64,000 nucleotides of DNA from an uncultured Flavobacteriaceae bacterium (GTDB lineage: Bacteria > Bacteroidota > Bacteroidia > Flavobacteriales > Flavobacteriaceae): positions 434,001-498,000 of the forward strand of contig CALSUF010000001.1 in assembly GCA_943789465.1 (NCBI GenBank). Direction: 5' to 3'. Of this stretch, positions 1-8,175 are shown piece after piece; within the stretch, counting starts at the first letter, position 1, and every line of letters starts with the position of its first letter. The position numbers and the translations under genes are program-made. Below the pieces are notes generated by a model. The model was not told where the DNA came from. It saw nothing but the letters and a program-made list of their open reading frames with translations, and searched no databases.

Positions 1-542
1 TCGGTCTCTTCTGAACCGTCGTCAATATCATCTAATAAATACGTTCCTGAAACTGTGACACCGCCATCAATAAAAATAGTCAACTTATTGTAGGTTCCGC
101 TGGCATTTATTGGAGTACCAACTCCTGGAATAAAAGCATTTTCGAAATCGAAAGTGATATTATGAGTCCATGAAGATCCAGACCCGGCAGGTATATTTTG
201 AGACACCTCAACATCAGAATTTTCACCATTTTCTAATTTGAGAAGAATAGTGTGCGCGTTGGGGTCAAACCTGTAAAATGATAATGAAATGGTTTTTTGA
301 AAATCTAAATCAATAGCTCTCGATAAATTAATTGAAAACCCTTGCCACGGTGCGCCACTATTGTAAAATTGTCCCACAACATTTCCAGAATCATTAGGGT
401 CTTGTCTTGTACTAAAGCCACTACCGTCAAATACTTGAAAGACTTCAGATGAATCAGAAAAATCAATAGGCATTTGTTGTGCGAAAGATAATTGAGTTAC
501 AACTAAAAGCTGTAAAAGTAACGGAGTAAGGTTAATTTTCAT
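1..542 (-). CDS. Secreted glucanase-like protein, N-terminal part (runs off the window)
   Basis: Reading from the ATG at 542 the frame stays open to the window edge, so only about 180 N-terminal residues are seen. It starts with a signal peptide (MKINLTPLLLQLLVVTQLSFAQQ) and continues with a beta-rich domain (PIDFSDSSEVFQVFDGSGF, later PWQGFSINL and NKLTIFIDGG) ending near LDDI. This resembles the carbohydrate-binding-like domain found in front of GH16 laminarinase-type enzymes or in other surface proteins of marine Flavobacteria. The catalytic part is outside the window, so the enzyme class is inference. The ATG follows directly on an AAACC box that recurs in front of several secreted-protein genes here. 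Confidence 0.6.
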   Translation of the reverse strand, partial: MKINLTPLLLQLLVVTQLSFAQQMPIDFSDSSEVFQVFDGSGFSTRQDPNDSGNVVGQFYNSGAPWQGFSINLSRAIDLDFQKTISLSFYRFDPNAHTILLKLENGENSDVEVSQNIPAGSGSSWTHNITFDFENAFIPGVGTPINASGTYNKLTIFIDGGVTVSGTYLLDDIDDGSEET

Positions 543-646
543 TGGTTTATAATTTTAGGTTTAAAAATATAGTAATTTACTTCACCATTCTTTGTTTTTA
601 ACTATACAAAAACTATACAATTTGAAAGTTTTATTAAAGTCATAAA

Positions 647-678
647 AAAAACCTGTTTAGCAAGCCAAACAGGTTTTT
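647..678 (-). terminator. Rho-independent terminator after tsf
   Basis: A 12-bp stem (647-658 with 667-678, AAACAGG core) encloses an 8-nt loop. Read on the minus strand it is followed by a T-run at 643-650. It lies 26 bp past the tsf stop and closes the rplM-rpsI-rpsB-tsf transcript. Confidence 0.85.
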
Positions 679-703
679 GAATAAATATATATGGGTATGT
701 TTA

Positions 704-1669
704 TTATCCTAGGGATACACGTTTAAAACCAGTGATAGATACATCTCCAAAGCTTTTAACGTATTTTGCTACTCTTACCTTATCGTCTTTGATAAAGTTT
801 TGATCTAACAAACATTGTTCTTGATCTAAAGTAGTGTTGTCAGAAATGAAACGTTCCATTTTACCAGGTAAAATTTTATCCCAAATTTGTTCTGGCTTTC
901 CTTCGGCTTTCAATTCTGCTTTTGCAGCTTCTTCAGCTTGTGCTAAAGCGTCTGCTGTTAATTGTGCCATTGAAATGTATTGAGGGATATTTTTGAGTGT
1001 TTTTCCTAAACGGCCTAACTCAATATTATCTTTTTCAATCACTGCAATTCTAGCTTCTGTTTCAGAAGCAATAAATGCAGGGTCAAAATCTTTGTAAGAA
1101 AGAGTTGTAGCACCCATAGAAGCAACTTGCATCGCTACATCTTTTACCAAAACATCAGCGTTGTCTACTTTTGCTGATAAACCAACAACCGCAGCAATCT
1201 TATTAATGTGAACGTAAGAACCAACATATGCAGCTTCAATTTTATCAAATGCAGTAATGTCTAGTTTTTCACCAATCACTCCTGTTTGTTCGATTAATTT
1301 ATCGGCAACGGTCATACCTCCAAAATCGGCCGCTAAAAAGGCTTCTTTGGTGTCATGGTTCAATGCAATATCTCCAAACTGACTTGCTAATGCTAAAAAG
1401 TTTTCGTTTTTCCCAACGAAATCAGTTTCACATCCTAATACGATGGCAACACCCACAGTACTGTCAGCATTAATTTTTGCAACAGCAGCCCCTTCAGATG
1501 AGTCACGATCGGCTCTGTTGGCGGCTACTTTTTGTCCTTTTTTACGAAGGTTGTCAATTGCTTTATCAAAATCGCCTTCAGCTTCAACTAAGGCTTTTTT
1601 ACAGTCCATCATTCCTGCGCCTGTTGCTTTTCTTAATTTATTTACTTCAGCAGCTGTTACTTTTATCAT
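704..1669 (-). CDS. tsf: Translation elongation factor Ts
   Basis: EF-Ts is the nucleotide exchange factor that regenerates EF-Tu-GTP in the cytoplasm. The 321-residue product opens with the UBA-like N-domain (KLRKATGAGMMDCKKAL, about residues 11-27) and carries the family signature ETDFV near residue 80, whose Asp-Phe pair inserts into EF-Tu. Length is normal. It is the last gene of a four-gene ribosomal operon, 89 bp downstream of rpsB, with a terminator-like hairpin in that gap. The ATG at 1669 matches the family N-terminus. Confidence 0.97.
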   Translation of the reverse strand: MIKVTAAEVNKLRKATGAGMMDCKKALVEAEGDFDKAIDNLRKKGQKVAANRADRDSSEGAAVAKINADSTVGVAIVLGCETDFVGKNENFLALASQFGDIALNHDTKEAFLAADFGGMTVADKLIEQTGVIGEKLDITAFDKIEAAYVGSYVHINKIAAVVGLSAKVDNADVLVKDVAMQVASMGATTLSYKDFDPAFIASETEARIAVIEKDNIELGRLGKTLKNIPQYISMAQLTADALAQAEEAAKAELKAEGKPEQIWDKILPGKMERFISDNTTLDQEQCLLDQNFIKDDKVRVAKYVKSFGDVSITGFKRVSLG

Positions 1670-1682
1670 GATTTAATTGTTT

Positions 1683-1728
1683 AAAAAAAGTCGTTCAAAT
1701 TTTCCATGGGAAGAACCTGAACGACTTT
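1683..1728 (-). terminator. Intra-operon terminator/attenuator between rpsB and tsf
   Basis: An 11-bp perfect stem (AAAGTCGTTCA at 1687-1697 with its complement at 1718-1728) with a 20-nt loop is followed on the minus strand by a seven-T run (1683-1689). It lies between the rpsB stop and the tsf start, so it should make tsf expression depend on partial read-through. Confidence 0.7.
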
Positions 1729-1758
1729 GTTATTACTTTATTACGTATAATTTTTTTG

Positions 1759-2700
1759 TTATTCTTCTTCCTTAGTAACGTCTTCTACTGCAGGAGCTTC
1801 AGGTGCTTTCGCTACTTTTTTAGCTTTGGCTGCTTTGGGTGCAGCTGTTTTTTTTGCTTTAGGCGCTTCGGTTTTTTCTACTACTTCTTTTTCTGCTACT
1901 TCAGTCTTGGCTTCTGTTACTTTCTCAGCTTTAGCCTCAACTTTTGCTTCAGTTTTTGTTTCTTTTGGAGTCTCCGCTGCTGCTTTTTCAGCATCTTTAG
2001 TCTCTTTTTCAGCTTTGCGTACAGCTAAACCTTCAGCAATCGCATCGGTTACATTTGTAAGGATTTTTTCAATTGATTTAGAAGCATCATCATTTGCAGG
2101 AATTACATAATCCACTTGTCTTGGATCAGAGTTTGTATCTACCATTGCAAAGATTGGAATGTTTAACTTCTGTGCTTCTTTGATTGCGATGTGCTCACGT
2201 TTGATGTCAATGACAAATAGAGCACCTGGAAGACGCGTCATGTCAGAAATTGAACCTAAATTTTTCTCTAATTTAGCTCTTAAACGATCTACTTGTAAAC
2301 GTTCCTTTTTAGAAAGTGTTAAAAAAGTACCGTCTTTTTTCATGCGATCAATCGTTGCCATTTTCTTAACAGCTTTACGGATCGTTACAAAGTTAGTTAG
2401 CATTCCACCAGGCCATCTTTCAGTAATGTAAGGCATGTTGACGTTTCCTGCTTTTTCAGAGACGATGTCTTTTGCTTGTTTTTTAGTCGCTACAAATAAT
2501 ATTTTACGACCTGAAGTTGCAATTTTTGCTAAAGCTTCTGAAGCTTCTTCAAGTTTTGCAGCTGTTTTGTAAAGGTTAATGATATGGATACCATTACGTT
2601 CCATATAAATGTAAGGAGCCATGTTTGGATCCCATTTTCTTGTAAGGTGACCGAAGTGTACACCACTGTCTAATAATTCTTTTACTTCTACTAATGCCAT
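1759..2700 (-). CDS. rpsB: 30S ribosomal protein S2
   Basis: S2 binds the 30S subunit between head and body, near S1 where that is present. I place the start at the ATG at 2700 (MALVEVKELLDSGVHFGH), the usual S2 N-terminus; an upstream in-frame start at 2733 would add 11 unrelated residues. The S2 core covers about residues 1-225 (GHLTRKWDPNM, ERWPGGMLTNF, DTNSDPRQVDYVIPANDDA). A roughly 85-residue Ala/Lys/Glu/Thr-rich low-complexity tail follows, an extension common in Flavobacteria and absent from E. coli S2. It lies 138 bp after rpsI. Confidence 0.96.
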   Translation of the reverse strand: MALVEVKELLDSGVHFGHLTRKWDPNMAPYIYMERNGIHIINLYKTAAKLEEASEALAKIATSGRKILFVATKKQAKDIVSEKAGNVNMPYITERWPGGMLTNFVTIRKAVKKMATIDRMKKDGTFLTLSKKERLQVDRLRAKLEKNLGSISDMTRLPGALFVIDIKREHIAIKEAQKLNIPIFAMVDTNSDPRQVDYVIPANDDASKSIEKILTNVTDAIAEGLAVRKAEKETKDAEKAAAETPKETKTEAKVEAKAEKVTEAKTEVAEKEVVEKTEAPKAKKTAAPKAAKAKKVAKAPEAPAVEDVTKEEE

Positions 2701-2785
2701 TTTGTGATAGTTTACGTTCTGTTGAATTAGCAATGTTTGAGTGGCTTATTTTATTAAGGCCTTAAACATTTAGATGCTAAACTAA

Positions 2786-2811
2786 GTCTTGGTGGTTGGC
2801 CCACCATAGAC
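2786..2811 (-). promoter_or_regulatory. Hairpin in the rpsI-rpsB gap, candidate S2 leader element
   Basis: GTCT-TGGTGG (2786-2795) pairs with CCACCA-t-AGAC (2801-2811), giving 10 bp with one bulge and a 5-nt loop. No T-run follows on the minus strand, so it is not a simple terminator. The 138-bp spacer just ahead of rpsB is where autogenous S2 leaders occur in other phyla; that role is inference here. Confidence 0.4.
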
Positions 2812-2838
2812 AACAATAACTGGTTTAAATAATAAATA

Positions 2839-3225
2839 TTAACGTTTAGAGAATTGGAATTTTTTACGCGCTTTTTTCTGTCCGAATTTTTTACGCTCAA
2901 CCATTCTTGGATCTCTTGTTAATAAGCCTTCTGGTTTCAGAATTCCTCTGTTTTCTTCATCTAATTCGCACATTGCACGAGATAAAGCTAAACGAATTGC
3001 TTCTGCTTGACCTGTTATACCACCTCCAAAAACATTTACTTTAACATCAAAGTTGCCTTCGTTGTTGGTCAATGCAAAAGGTTGGTTAACTTTATACTGT
3101 AAAGTTGCAGACGGAAAATAATCGTTTACATCTTTTTTGTTCACGGTAATTGATCCTTTTCCAGGAACAAGATAAATACGTGCTACAGCCGTTTTTCTAC
3201 GACCAATTTTGTGAATAACCTCCAT
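2839..3225 (-). CDS. rpsI: 30S ribosomal protein S9
   Basis: S9 is a 30S head protein whose C-terminal tail reaches the P-site tRNA. The 128-residue product shows the family N-terminus ([18 protein letters not shown]), the [18 protein letters not shown] segment and the basic end [12 protein letters not shown] with the final Lys-Arg. Length is normal. Its ATG overlaps the rplM stop by one base (TAATG), which indicates translational coupling, the usual rplM-rpsI arrangement. Confidence 0.97.
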   Translation of the reverse strand: MEVIHKIGRRKTAVARIYLVPGKGSITVNKKDVNDYFPSATLQYKVNQPFALTNNEGNFDVKVNVFGGGITGQAEAIRLALSRAMCELDEENRGILKPEGLLTRDPRMVERKKFGQKKARKKFQFSKR

Positions 3226-3680
3226 TAGTTAACTTCGTTTAAGTTGATTGCTTTTGGTTTTTGTGCTTCGTGAGAATGCGCAGTACCAGCCACAACGTTT
3301 AGATTACGGAATAAAGCAGCACCTAATTTGTTTTTAGGTAACATTCCTTTAACTGATTTTTCAACTAACCTTGTTGGATCTTTAGCAAACATCTCAGTTG
3401 CAGTTAGTGATCTTTGACCTCCTGGATAGCCAGTATGACGGATATAAGACTTTTCAGTCCATTTGTTTCCAGATAGAACTATTTTTTCTGAATTGATAAC
3501 AATAACGTTATCTCCACAATCAACGTGTGGTGTGAAGTTAGTTTTGTGCTTGCCTCTTAAAAGTATTGCAACTTTAGAAGCTAAACGTCCTAACGTTTGT
3601 CCTTCAGCATCTATCAAAACCCACTGTTTATTTACAGTAGCTTTGTTGGCTGATATTGTTTTGTAGCTTAATGTATCCAC
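3225..3680 (-). CDS. rplM: 50S ribosomal protein L13
   Basis: L13 is an early-assembly protein of the 50S subunit. The 151-residue product contains the conserved [16 protein letters not shown] stretch (about residues 20-35), [18 protein letters not shown] and [12 protein letters not shown]. The start is GTG at 3680, giving the usual flavobacterial beginning MDTLSYKT; there is no in-frame ATG nearby. It is the first gene of the ribosomal operon. A consensus promoter lies about 50 bp upstream, and a very short SD-led reading frame sits in the leader. Confidence 0.97.
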   Translation of the reverse strand: MDTLSYKTISANKATVNKQWVLIDAEGQTLGRLASKVAILLRGKHKTNFTPHVDCGDNVIVINSEKIVLSGNKWTEKSYIRHTGYPGGQRSLTATEMFAKDPTRLVEKSVKGMLPKNKLGAALFRNLNVVAGTAHSHEAQKPKAINLNEVN

Positions 3681-3714
3681 ACTAATTATTTTTTCTTATT
3701 AAACATTCCTCCTT
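3681..3714 (-). promoter_or_regulatory. rplM leader with Shine-Dalgarno and six-codon upstream ORF
   Basis: On the minus strand AAGGAGGA (3714-3707) directly precedes an ATG at 3706 that opens a six-codon frame, MFNKKK, ending in TAA at 3688-3686. The GTG start of rplM follows five bases later. A strong SD is unusual in this phylum. Its pairing with a mini-ORF ahead of a ribosomal protein operon suggests translational control. This could be chance, because the leader is only about 45 nt long. Confidence 0.4.
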
Positions 3715-3728
3715 CAAAAAAGAGTTTG

Positions 3729-3759
3729 CAAATCTACGACTATAAATTGTTATTAACAA
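3729..3759 (-). promoter_or_regulatory. Promoter of the rplM-rpsI-rpsB-tsf operon
   Basis: Minus-strand -7 box TAGATTTG (3736-3729) and -33 TTTTG (TTG at 3759-3757), separated by 20 bp, match the Bacteroidota housekeeping consensus TTTG-N19/21-TAnnTTTG. The expected start of transcription is near 3724. Confidence 0.75.
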
Positions 3760-3928
3760 AATCTATTTTGAGTTTATTTTGATATTGATTTTCAAGTGAT
3801 TGCTATTGTGGTTTTGATGATAACTCATTACATTTACGGAGATAGGGGTAAAGTTTAACAAATAATTCTAATGATTTATAAATTTCATTTTTAATATTTG
3901 TTGACCAAATCACCCTAACATCGTCGCT

Positions 3929-6550
3929 ATGAAGTTTTTTAATCGCCTGTGTTTTTTCTTTTTTACAAATTTATGTTTCCTAAACGCACAAGAAACTACA
4001 AAGCTGTCTGCAAAAACATATACAACCCTTGAAATTGAAGGTCCAACTGCACCTTCCATTGATGGAAGTTTAGACGATTTAATATGGGCGTCTGTTGAGT
4101 GGGGAAGTGATTTTATTGAGGTTGACCCAGATGAAAACACGGAACCTTCCGTACAAACTAAATTTAAAATTATTTACGACCAAAAACACCTCTATATTGC
4201 TCTAAAAGCGTTAGACCCAGAACCCGAAACAATTACCAACCGCCTATCTCGACGGGACGGATTTGTAGGAGACCGGATCAATGTACTTATAGATAGTTAC
4301 CACGATTTAAGAACGGGCTTTTTGTTTACCGTCACTGCTGCCGGAGTACGAGGCGATGAATTTGTTACGGATAATGGCGATAATGTTGATGAGAGTTGGA
4401 ACCCTATTTGGAGTACCAAAGCCCTTATCGATGATGAAGGTTGGAGTGCCGAAATGAAAATTCCTCTAAGTCAATTGCGATTTAGCGGCGACCAAAATCA
4501 AATCTGGGGGTTGAATGTCACTCGACAATATTTTAAAAACAATGAATTTTCTGCTTGGAATCGAATTCCAGTTGGAGCAGCTGGATGGGTGAGTGAAGCG
4601 GGAAAATTAAAAGGATTAACAAACATAAAACCTCAAAAACAAATAGAAATTCAACCTTTTGTCGTTACCAAGTTAGACAGCTATGAAGCAGAAGCAGGTA
4701 ACCCCTATGCCGATGGCAATGATTTTAATGTGAATGCAGGCCTCGATGCTAAGATTGGAATTACAAATGACTTGACCCTTGATGTCACCATCAATCCCGA
4801 TTTTGGACAAGTAGAAGCAGACCCAGCGGCGATTAACTTAGATGGTTTTGAAATCTTTAATAGGGACCAACGCCCTTTCTTTGTAGAAAATAAAAATATT
4901 TTTGATTACCGCTTTGCGGACAATCGGAATAACTTATTTTTCTCTAGGCGAATTGGTAGAAGTCCACAAGTATACCCTGAAACGGTTGATGGGGCCTTTA
5001 CAGACCAACCTCAAAACACAACAATTTTAGGGGCAGCCAAATTTAGTGGGAAGACCAAAAATGGCTGGTCCATAGGAATATTAGAAAGCATGACTTCTAA
5101 GGAATTTACCGACATAAGCACCAATGGCAACACTACGCAGTCTCTTGCAGAGCCATTTACCAACTATTTTGTTGGAAGGGTTCAAAAAGATTTTAACGAA
5201 AAAAATACTTTTTTAGGAGGTATGTTTACAGCCACCAATCGCTCTCTTACCCCGGAAGTTTCTGATTTGAGAAAATCGGCTTACTCTGGAGGTCTCGATT
5301 TTAAACACCAATGGAAAAATAGAGCTTATTTTATGGAGGCAAGCATGGTCATGAGTCATGTACAGGGAAGCAAAGAATCTATTAAAATTACACAAGAAAA
5401 CTTAACACATTTGTTCAATAGAGTTGATGCAAGTCATTTAGAGGTCGATCCAAACAGAACCTCCTTAACAGGCACAGGAGGCCGTTTTAGTGTTGGAAAA
5501 GTAGGGGGGCAGCACTGGAATTATAATGCTGGATTTAAATGGGTTTCTCCCGAACTTGAGCTGAATGATATCGGTTTTATGAGAAGTGCTGACGAAATGA
5601 TTCAATACGCTAATTTAAGGTACAGGACCATTAAACCTGCTGGTGTTTTACGAGACTTTAATATGCGATTTAATCAATTTTCGTCCTATGATTTTGAGGG
5701 GAACTACAATAGAATGCAGTATGAGTTAAAAGGTTCTACAACCTTCACTAATAATTGGGGTATCGATTTTGGAGCGGCTCATAAACCTCGTATTTTTTCA
5801 AACAGCATTTTAAGAGGTGGGCCACGCTGGCGTTTTTCTCAAGAAAATTTTCAATACTTTTTTGTAGGCTCCGACCAACGAAAAAAGTTTAATGGTACTG
5901 TTGGCTTGATTCATTCTCAAGCTAAGGAAAACAATTTTTCACTATTAAAATTTGAATCTGAACTTAATTACCAACCAACTAATGCCCTTAATATTTCATT
6001 AGCTCCAGAATACAGCATCTCAAAAAATCAGACACAATATGTGACGCAGTCAGATTATAATTCTGATACCAGATACGTTTTGGGAGCTATTGATAATCAT
6101 ACGCTGACTGCATCTTTAAGACTTGATTATACGATCAACCCTAATCTATCGATTCAATATTATGGACAGCCTTTTATTTCACGGGGTCGTTACAGAGATT
6201 TTAAATATGTGACAAATCCTGTTGCAGAGCGTCTCAACGATCGTTTTCAATCTTATGATACCAATCAAATAAGTACGAATGGAAATGATTTTCAGGTTGA
6301 TGAAAACCGAGACGGTACCATGAATTATAGTTTTGAAAACCCTGATTTTTCGTATGTTCAGTTCAATTCTAACCTAGTTTTAAGATGGGAATACATTCCA
6401 GGATCTGAACTGTTTTTGGTTTGGTCGCAAGGAATCACAAGTAGCATCTTATCTTCGAATGGTTTATTTGAAGGATTTGAATCAGGAATTTTAGATCAAC
6501 GCCCTCAGAACATTTTTTTATTGAAAGCCACGTATCGATTTATTTTGTAA
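3929..6550 (+). CDS. DUF5916 outer-membrane protein with CBM9-like N-terminal domain
   Basis: The 873-residue product has a signal peptide (MKFFNRLCFFFFTNLCFLNAQ), then a CBM9/DOMON-like beta-sandwich (about residues 35-230; APSIDGSLDDLIW, TKFKIIYDQKHLYIALKA, GWSAEMKIPLSQLRFS). A long region typical of DUF5916 follows (NPDFGQVEADPAAINLDGFEIF, RRIGRSP) and it ends in aromatic-rich beta-barrel strands closing with ATYRFIL. These proteins are widespread outer-membrane components of Bacteroidota; their substrate is not established. The gene stands alone between the ribosomal operon and the oxidase genes. A substrate-binding or transport role at the cell surface is inference. Confidence 0.85.
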   Translation: MKFFNRLCFFFFTNLCFLNAQETTKLSAKTYTTLEIEGPTAPSIDGSLDDLIWASVEWGSDFIEVDPDENTEPSVQTKFKIIYDQKHLYIALKALDPEPETITNRLSRRDGFVGDRINVLIDSYHDLRTGFLFTVTAAGVRGDEFVTDNGDNVDESWNPIWSTKALIDDEGWSAEMKIPLSQLRFSGDQNQIWGLNVTRQYFKNNEFSAWNRIPVGAAGWVSEAGKLKGLTNIKPQKQIEIQPFVVTKLDSYEAEAGNPYADGNDFNVNAGLDAKIGITNDLTLDVTINPDFGQVEADPAAINLDGFEIFNRDQRPFFVENKNIFDYRFADNRNNLFFSRRIGRSPQVYPETVDGAFTDQPQNTTILGAAKFSGKTKNGWSIGILESMTSKEFTDISTNGNTTQSLAEPFTNYFVGRVQKDFNEKNTFLGGMFTATNRSLTPEVSDLRKSAYSGGLDFKHQWKNRAYFMEASMVMSHVQGSKESIKITQENLTHLFNRVDASHLEVDPNRTSLTGTGGRFSVGKVGGQHWNYNAGFKWVSPELELNDIGFMRSADEMIQYANLRYRTIKPAGVLRDFNMRFNQFSSYDFEGNYNRMQYELKGSTTFTNNWGIDFGAAHKPRIFSNSILRGGPRWRFSQENFQYFFVGSDQRKKFNGTVGLIHSQAKENNFSLLKFESELNYQPTNALNISLAPEYSISKNQTQYVTQSDYNSDTRYVLGAIDNHTLTASLRLDYTINPNLSIQYYGQPFISRGRYRDFKYVTNPVAERLNDRFQSYDTNQISTNGNDFQVDENRDGTMNYSFENPDFSYVQFNSNLVLRWEYIPGSELFLVWSQGITSSILSSNGLFEGFESGILDQRPQNIFLLKATYRFIL

Positions 6551-6552
6551 GC

Positions 6553-6585
6553 AAATAAAACAGACCTCTTTAGGGGTGTTTATTT
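6553..6585 (+). terminator. Weak terminator-like inverted repeat after the DUF5916 gene
   Basis: AAATAAA..CA..CCTC pairs with bulges to GGGGTGTTTATTT around a TTTA loop. It lies just after the stop codon and before the ctaB promoter. The stem is imperfect and the T-run short. Confidence 0.35.
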
Positions 6586-6597
6586 CCAAAATTTACA

Positions 6598-6627
6598 TTG
6601 CTGAAATAGATTTTAGAAGTATCTTTG
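6598..6627 (+). promoter_or_regulatory. Promoter of the ctaB/cox operon
   Basis: TTG at 6598-6600 and TATCTTTG at 6620-6627 are separated by exactly 19 bp, a textbook Bacteroidota promoter. Transcription should start near 6632. This argues for the ATG at 6656 over the GTG at 6638 as the ctaB start. Confidence 0.8.
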
Positions 6628-6655
6628 CAGCTCAAATGTGAAGAAGTTTCACCTT

Positions 6656-7561
6656 ATGTCAAATAACACTCATACAACATTAAAAGCAACCATGTTTCTA
6701 GCTGACTTTAAGGCCGTGACCAAAATGGGATTGTCCATTAGTGTCGTTTTTTCGTCTTTAGCTGGTTATTTATTAGCAGCAGATAGTGTTCATTTTCAAA
6801 CGCTTATTCTTTTGGCTATTGGGGGTTATTTTATGGTAGGGGCTTCAAATGTTTTTAATCAAATTATAGAACGCGATTTAGATGCGCTCATGGAACGCAC
6901 CAAAAACAGACCCATTCCTGCCGCAAGAATGTCGGTTACTTATGCTTTTATTTTAGCGATTGTTTTGACTATAGGGGGGTTGTCTATTTTATACAGTATC
7001 AATGAGCGTACTGCTATGTTTGGTGCAATTTCAATTTGTTTGTACACGAGCGCATACACGCCATTAAAAACAAAAACACCACTTTCCGTATTTGTGGGAG
7101 CCATCCCTGGAGCTATTCCTTTTATGTTAGGGTGGGTTGCCGCTACAGGTAAATTTGGAATTGAAGCAGGTATTTTATTTATGCTCCAGTTTTTTTGGCA
7201 ATTTCCACACTTTTGGGCTATTGGCTGGTTTTTACACGAGGACTATCAAAAAGCAGGCTTTAATATGTTGCCAACAGGAAAACAAGATAAAGGGACAGCG
7301 CTTCAAACCATTATTTATACCGTTTGGACTATTCTTATTTCGATCGTACCAGTGTTTGGTTTTACAGGAAGACTTCAATTATCTGTCGTTGCCATGATTC
7401 TAACACTAGCAGCTGGTAGCTGGTTTTTGTACTTCGGATTTAGACTGTTTAAAAACCAAACAAATAAAGCAGCACGTCAACTCATGTTGTCTAGTGTTAT
7501 TTATATTACTTTAATTCAAATTATTTACGTTTCAGATAAATTTATCAGACTATGGATTTAA
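6656..7561 (+). CDS. ctaB: Protoheme IX farnesyltransferase (heme O synthase)
   Basis: This inner-membrane UbiA-superfamily enzyme adds a farnesyl chain to heme B, giving heme O for cytochrome oxidase. The 301-residue product has multiple membrane spans and the prenyl-diphosphate-binding motif NQIIERDLDALMERTKNRP (about residues 68-86) followed by the second conserved loop (TPLKTKTPLSVFVGAIPGAIPFMLGW). I chose the ATG at 6656; a GTG at 6638 would add six residues and lie almost on the transcription start. The next gene overlaps it by 10 bp, so it is translationally coupled to oxidase subunit III. Confidence 0.94.
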   Translation: MSNNTHTTLKATMFLADFKAVTKMGLSISVVFSSLAGYLLAADSVHFQTLILLAIGGYFMVGASNVFNQIIERDLDALMERTKNRPIPAARMSVTYAFILAIVLTIGGLSILYSINERTAMFGAISICLYTSAYTPLKTKTPLSVFVGAIPGAIPFMLGWVAATGKFGIEAGILFMLQFFWQFPHFWAIGWFLHEDYQKAGFNMLPTGKQDKGTALQTIIYTVWTILISIVPVFGFTGRLQLSVVAMILTLAAGSWFLYFGFRLFKNQTNKAARQLMLSSVIYITLIQIIYVSDKFIRLWI

Positions 7562-8133
7562 CACAAGGGACTTCCCAAGAAAAACAAAAGCGTGCAAAAA
7601 AAATGATGTTATGGTTTGGAATTGTTTCCTTAATCATGTCTTTTGCAGGGCTCACAAGTGCTTTTATTGTGAGTAGTTCACGTGAAGATTGGCTCGCTAA
7701 TTTTGTGCTTCCTAACGCTTTCACCTACAGTACACTAATTATTCTTTTGAGTAGTATTCTTTTATATGCTGCCAAACGAAGCTTAAAAAAGAACCAAGTC
7801 TCCACCACAACATCTCTTCTTATTGGAGCATTAGTTCTTGGAATAGCATTTATTTATTCTCAGATTCAAGGGTTTAACCAGATTATTGATTCCGGATATA
7901 ATTTCACAGGGCCAACAAGTAATATTACTATGTCCTACATATATATAATTGCGGTGGTACATATTGTTCATGTTTTAGCAGGAATTATATGCCTTATAGT
8001 GGTTATTATAAATCAATTAAATAAGAAGTATTCATCAGAAAATACTCTTGGATTTGACCTCGCTTCTACATTCTGGCATTTTGTAGATATTTTATGGTTA
8101 TATCTCTTTTTCTTTTTATATTTCTTTAACTAA
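7552..8133 (+). CDS. Cytochrome c oxidase subunit III family protein (short copy)
   Basis: Heme-copper oxidase subunit III is a membrane protein that stabilises the catalytic subunit. The 193-residue product has five predicted spans, a conserved His-containing helix (YIIAVVHIVHVLAGI) and the subunit III end (TFWHFVDILWLYLFFFLYFF). It overlaps the 3-prime end of ctaB. A second, larger subunit III gene follows directly; having two adjacent subunit III genes is usual in flavobacterial oxidase clusters. Which copy is assembled in which oxidase cannot be told from sequence alone. Confidence 0.88.
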   Translation: MDLTQGTSQEKQKRAKKMMLWFGIVSLIMSFAGLTSAFIVSSSREDWLANFVLPNAFTYSTLIILLSSILLYAAKRSLKKNQVSTTTSLLIGALVLGIAFIYSQIQGFNQIIDSGYNFTGPTSNITMSYIYIIAVVHIVHVLAGIICLIVVIINQLNKKYSSENTLGFDLASTFWHFVDILWLYLFFFLYFFN

Positions 8134-8143
8134 ATAAAATTCT

Positions 8144-8151
8144 TATTTTTG
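8144..8151 (+). promoter_or_regulatory. -7 box (TATTTTTG) ahead of the second subunit III gene
   Basis: TATTTTTG matches TAnnTTTG and lies 24 bp before the ATG at 8176, within the short gap after the previous stop. No clear TTG is found at -33, so this may be a secondary internal promoter. Confidence 0.45.
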
Positions 8152-8175
8152 CACAACTCAAAACAAATTGCAGTT

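Noticed and set aside
1756-2028. A 90-codon Phe/Cys/Ser-rich frame on the plus strand.
   Set aside because: It is the mirror image of the low-complexity Ala/Lys/Glu tail of S2; the composition is unlike any protein in the window.
2701-2733. Longer S2 start at 2733.
   Set aside because: The extra residues are unlike S2 N-termini, while MALVEVKELLDSGVHFGH at 2700 is canonical.
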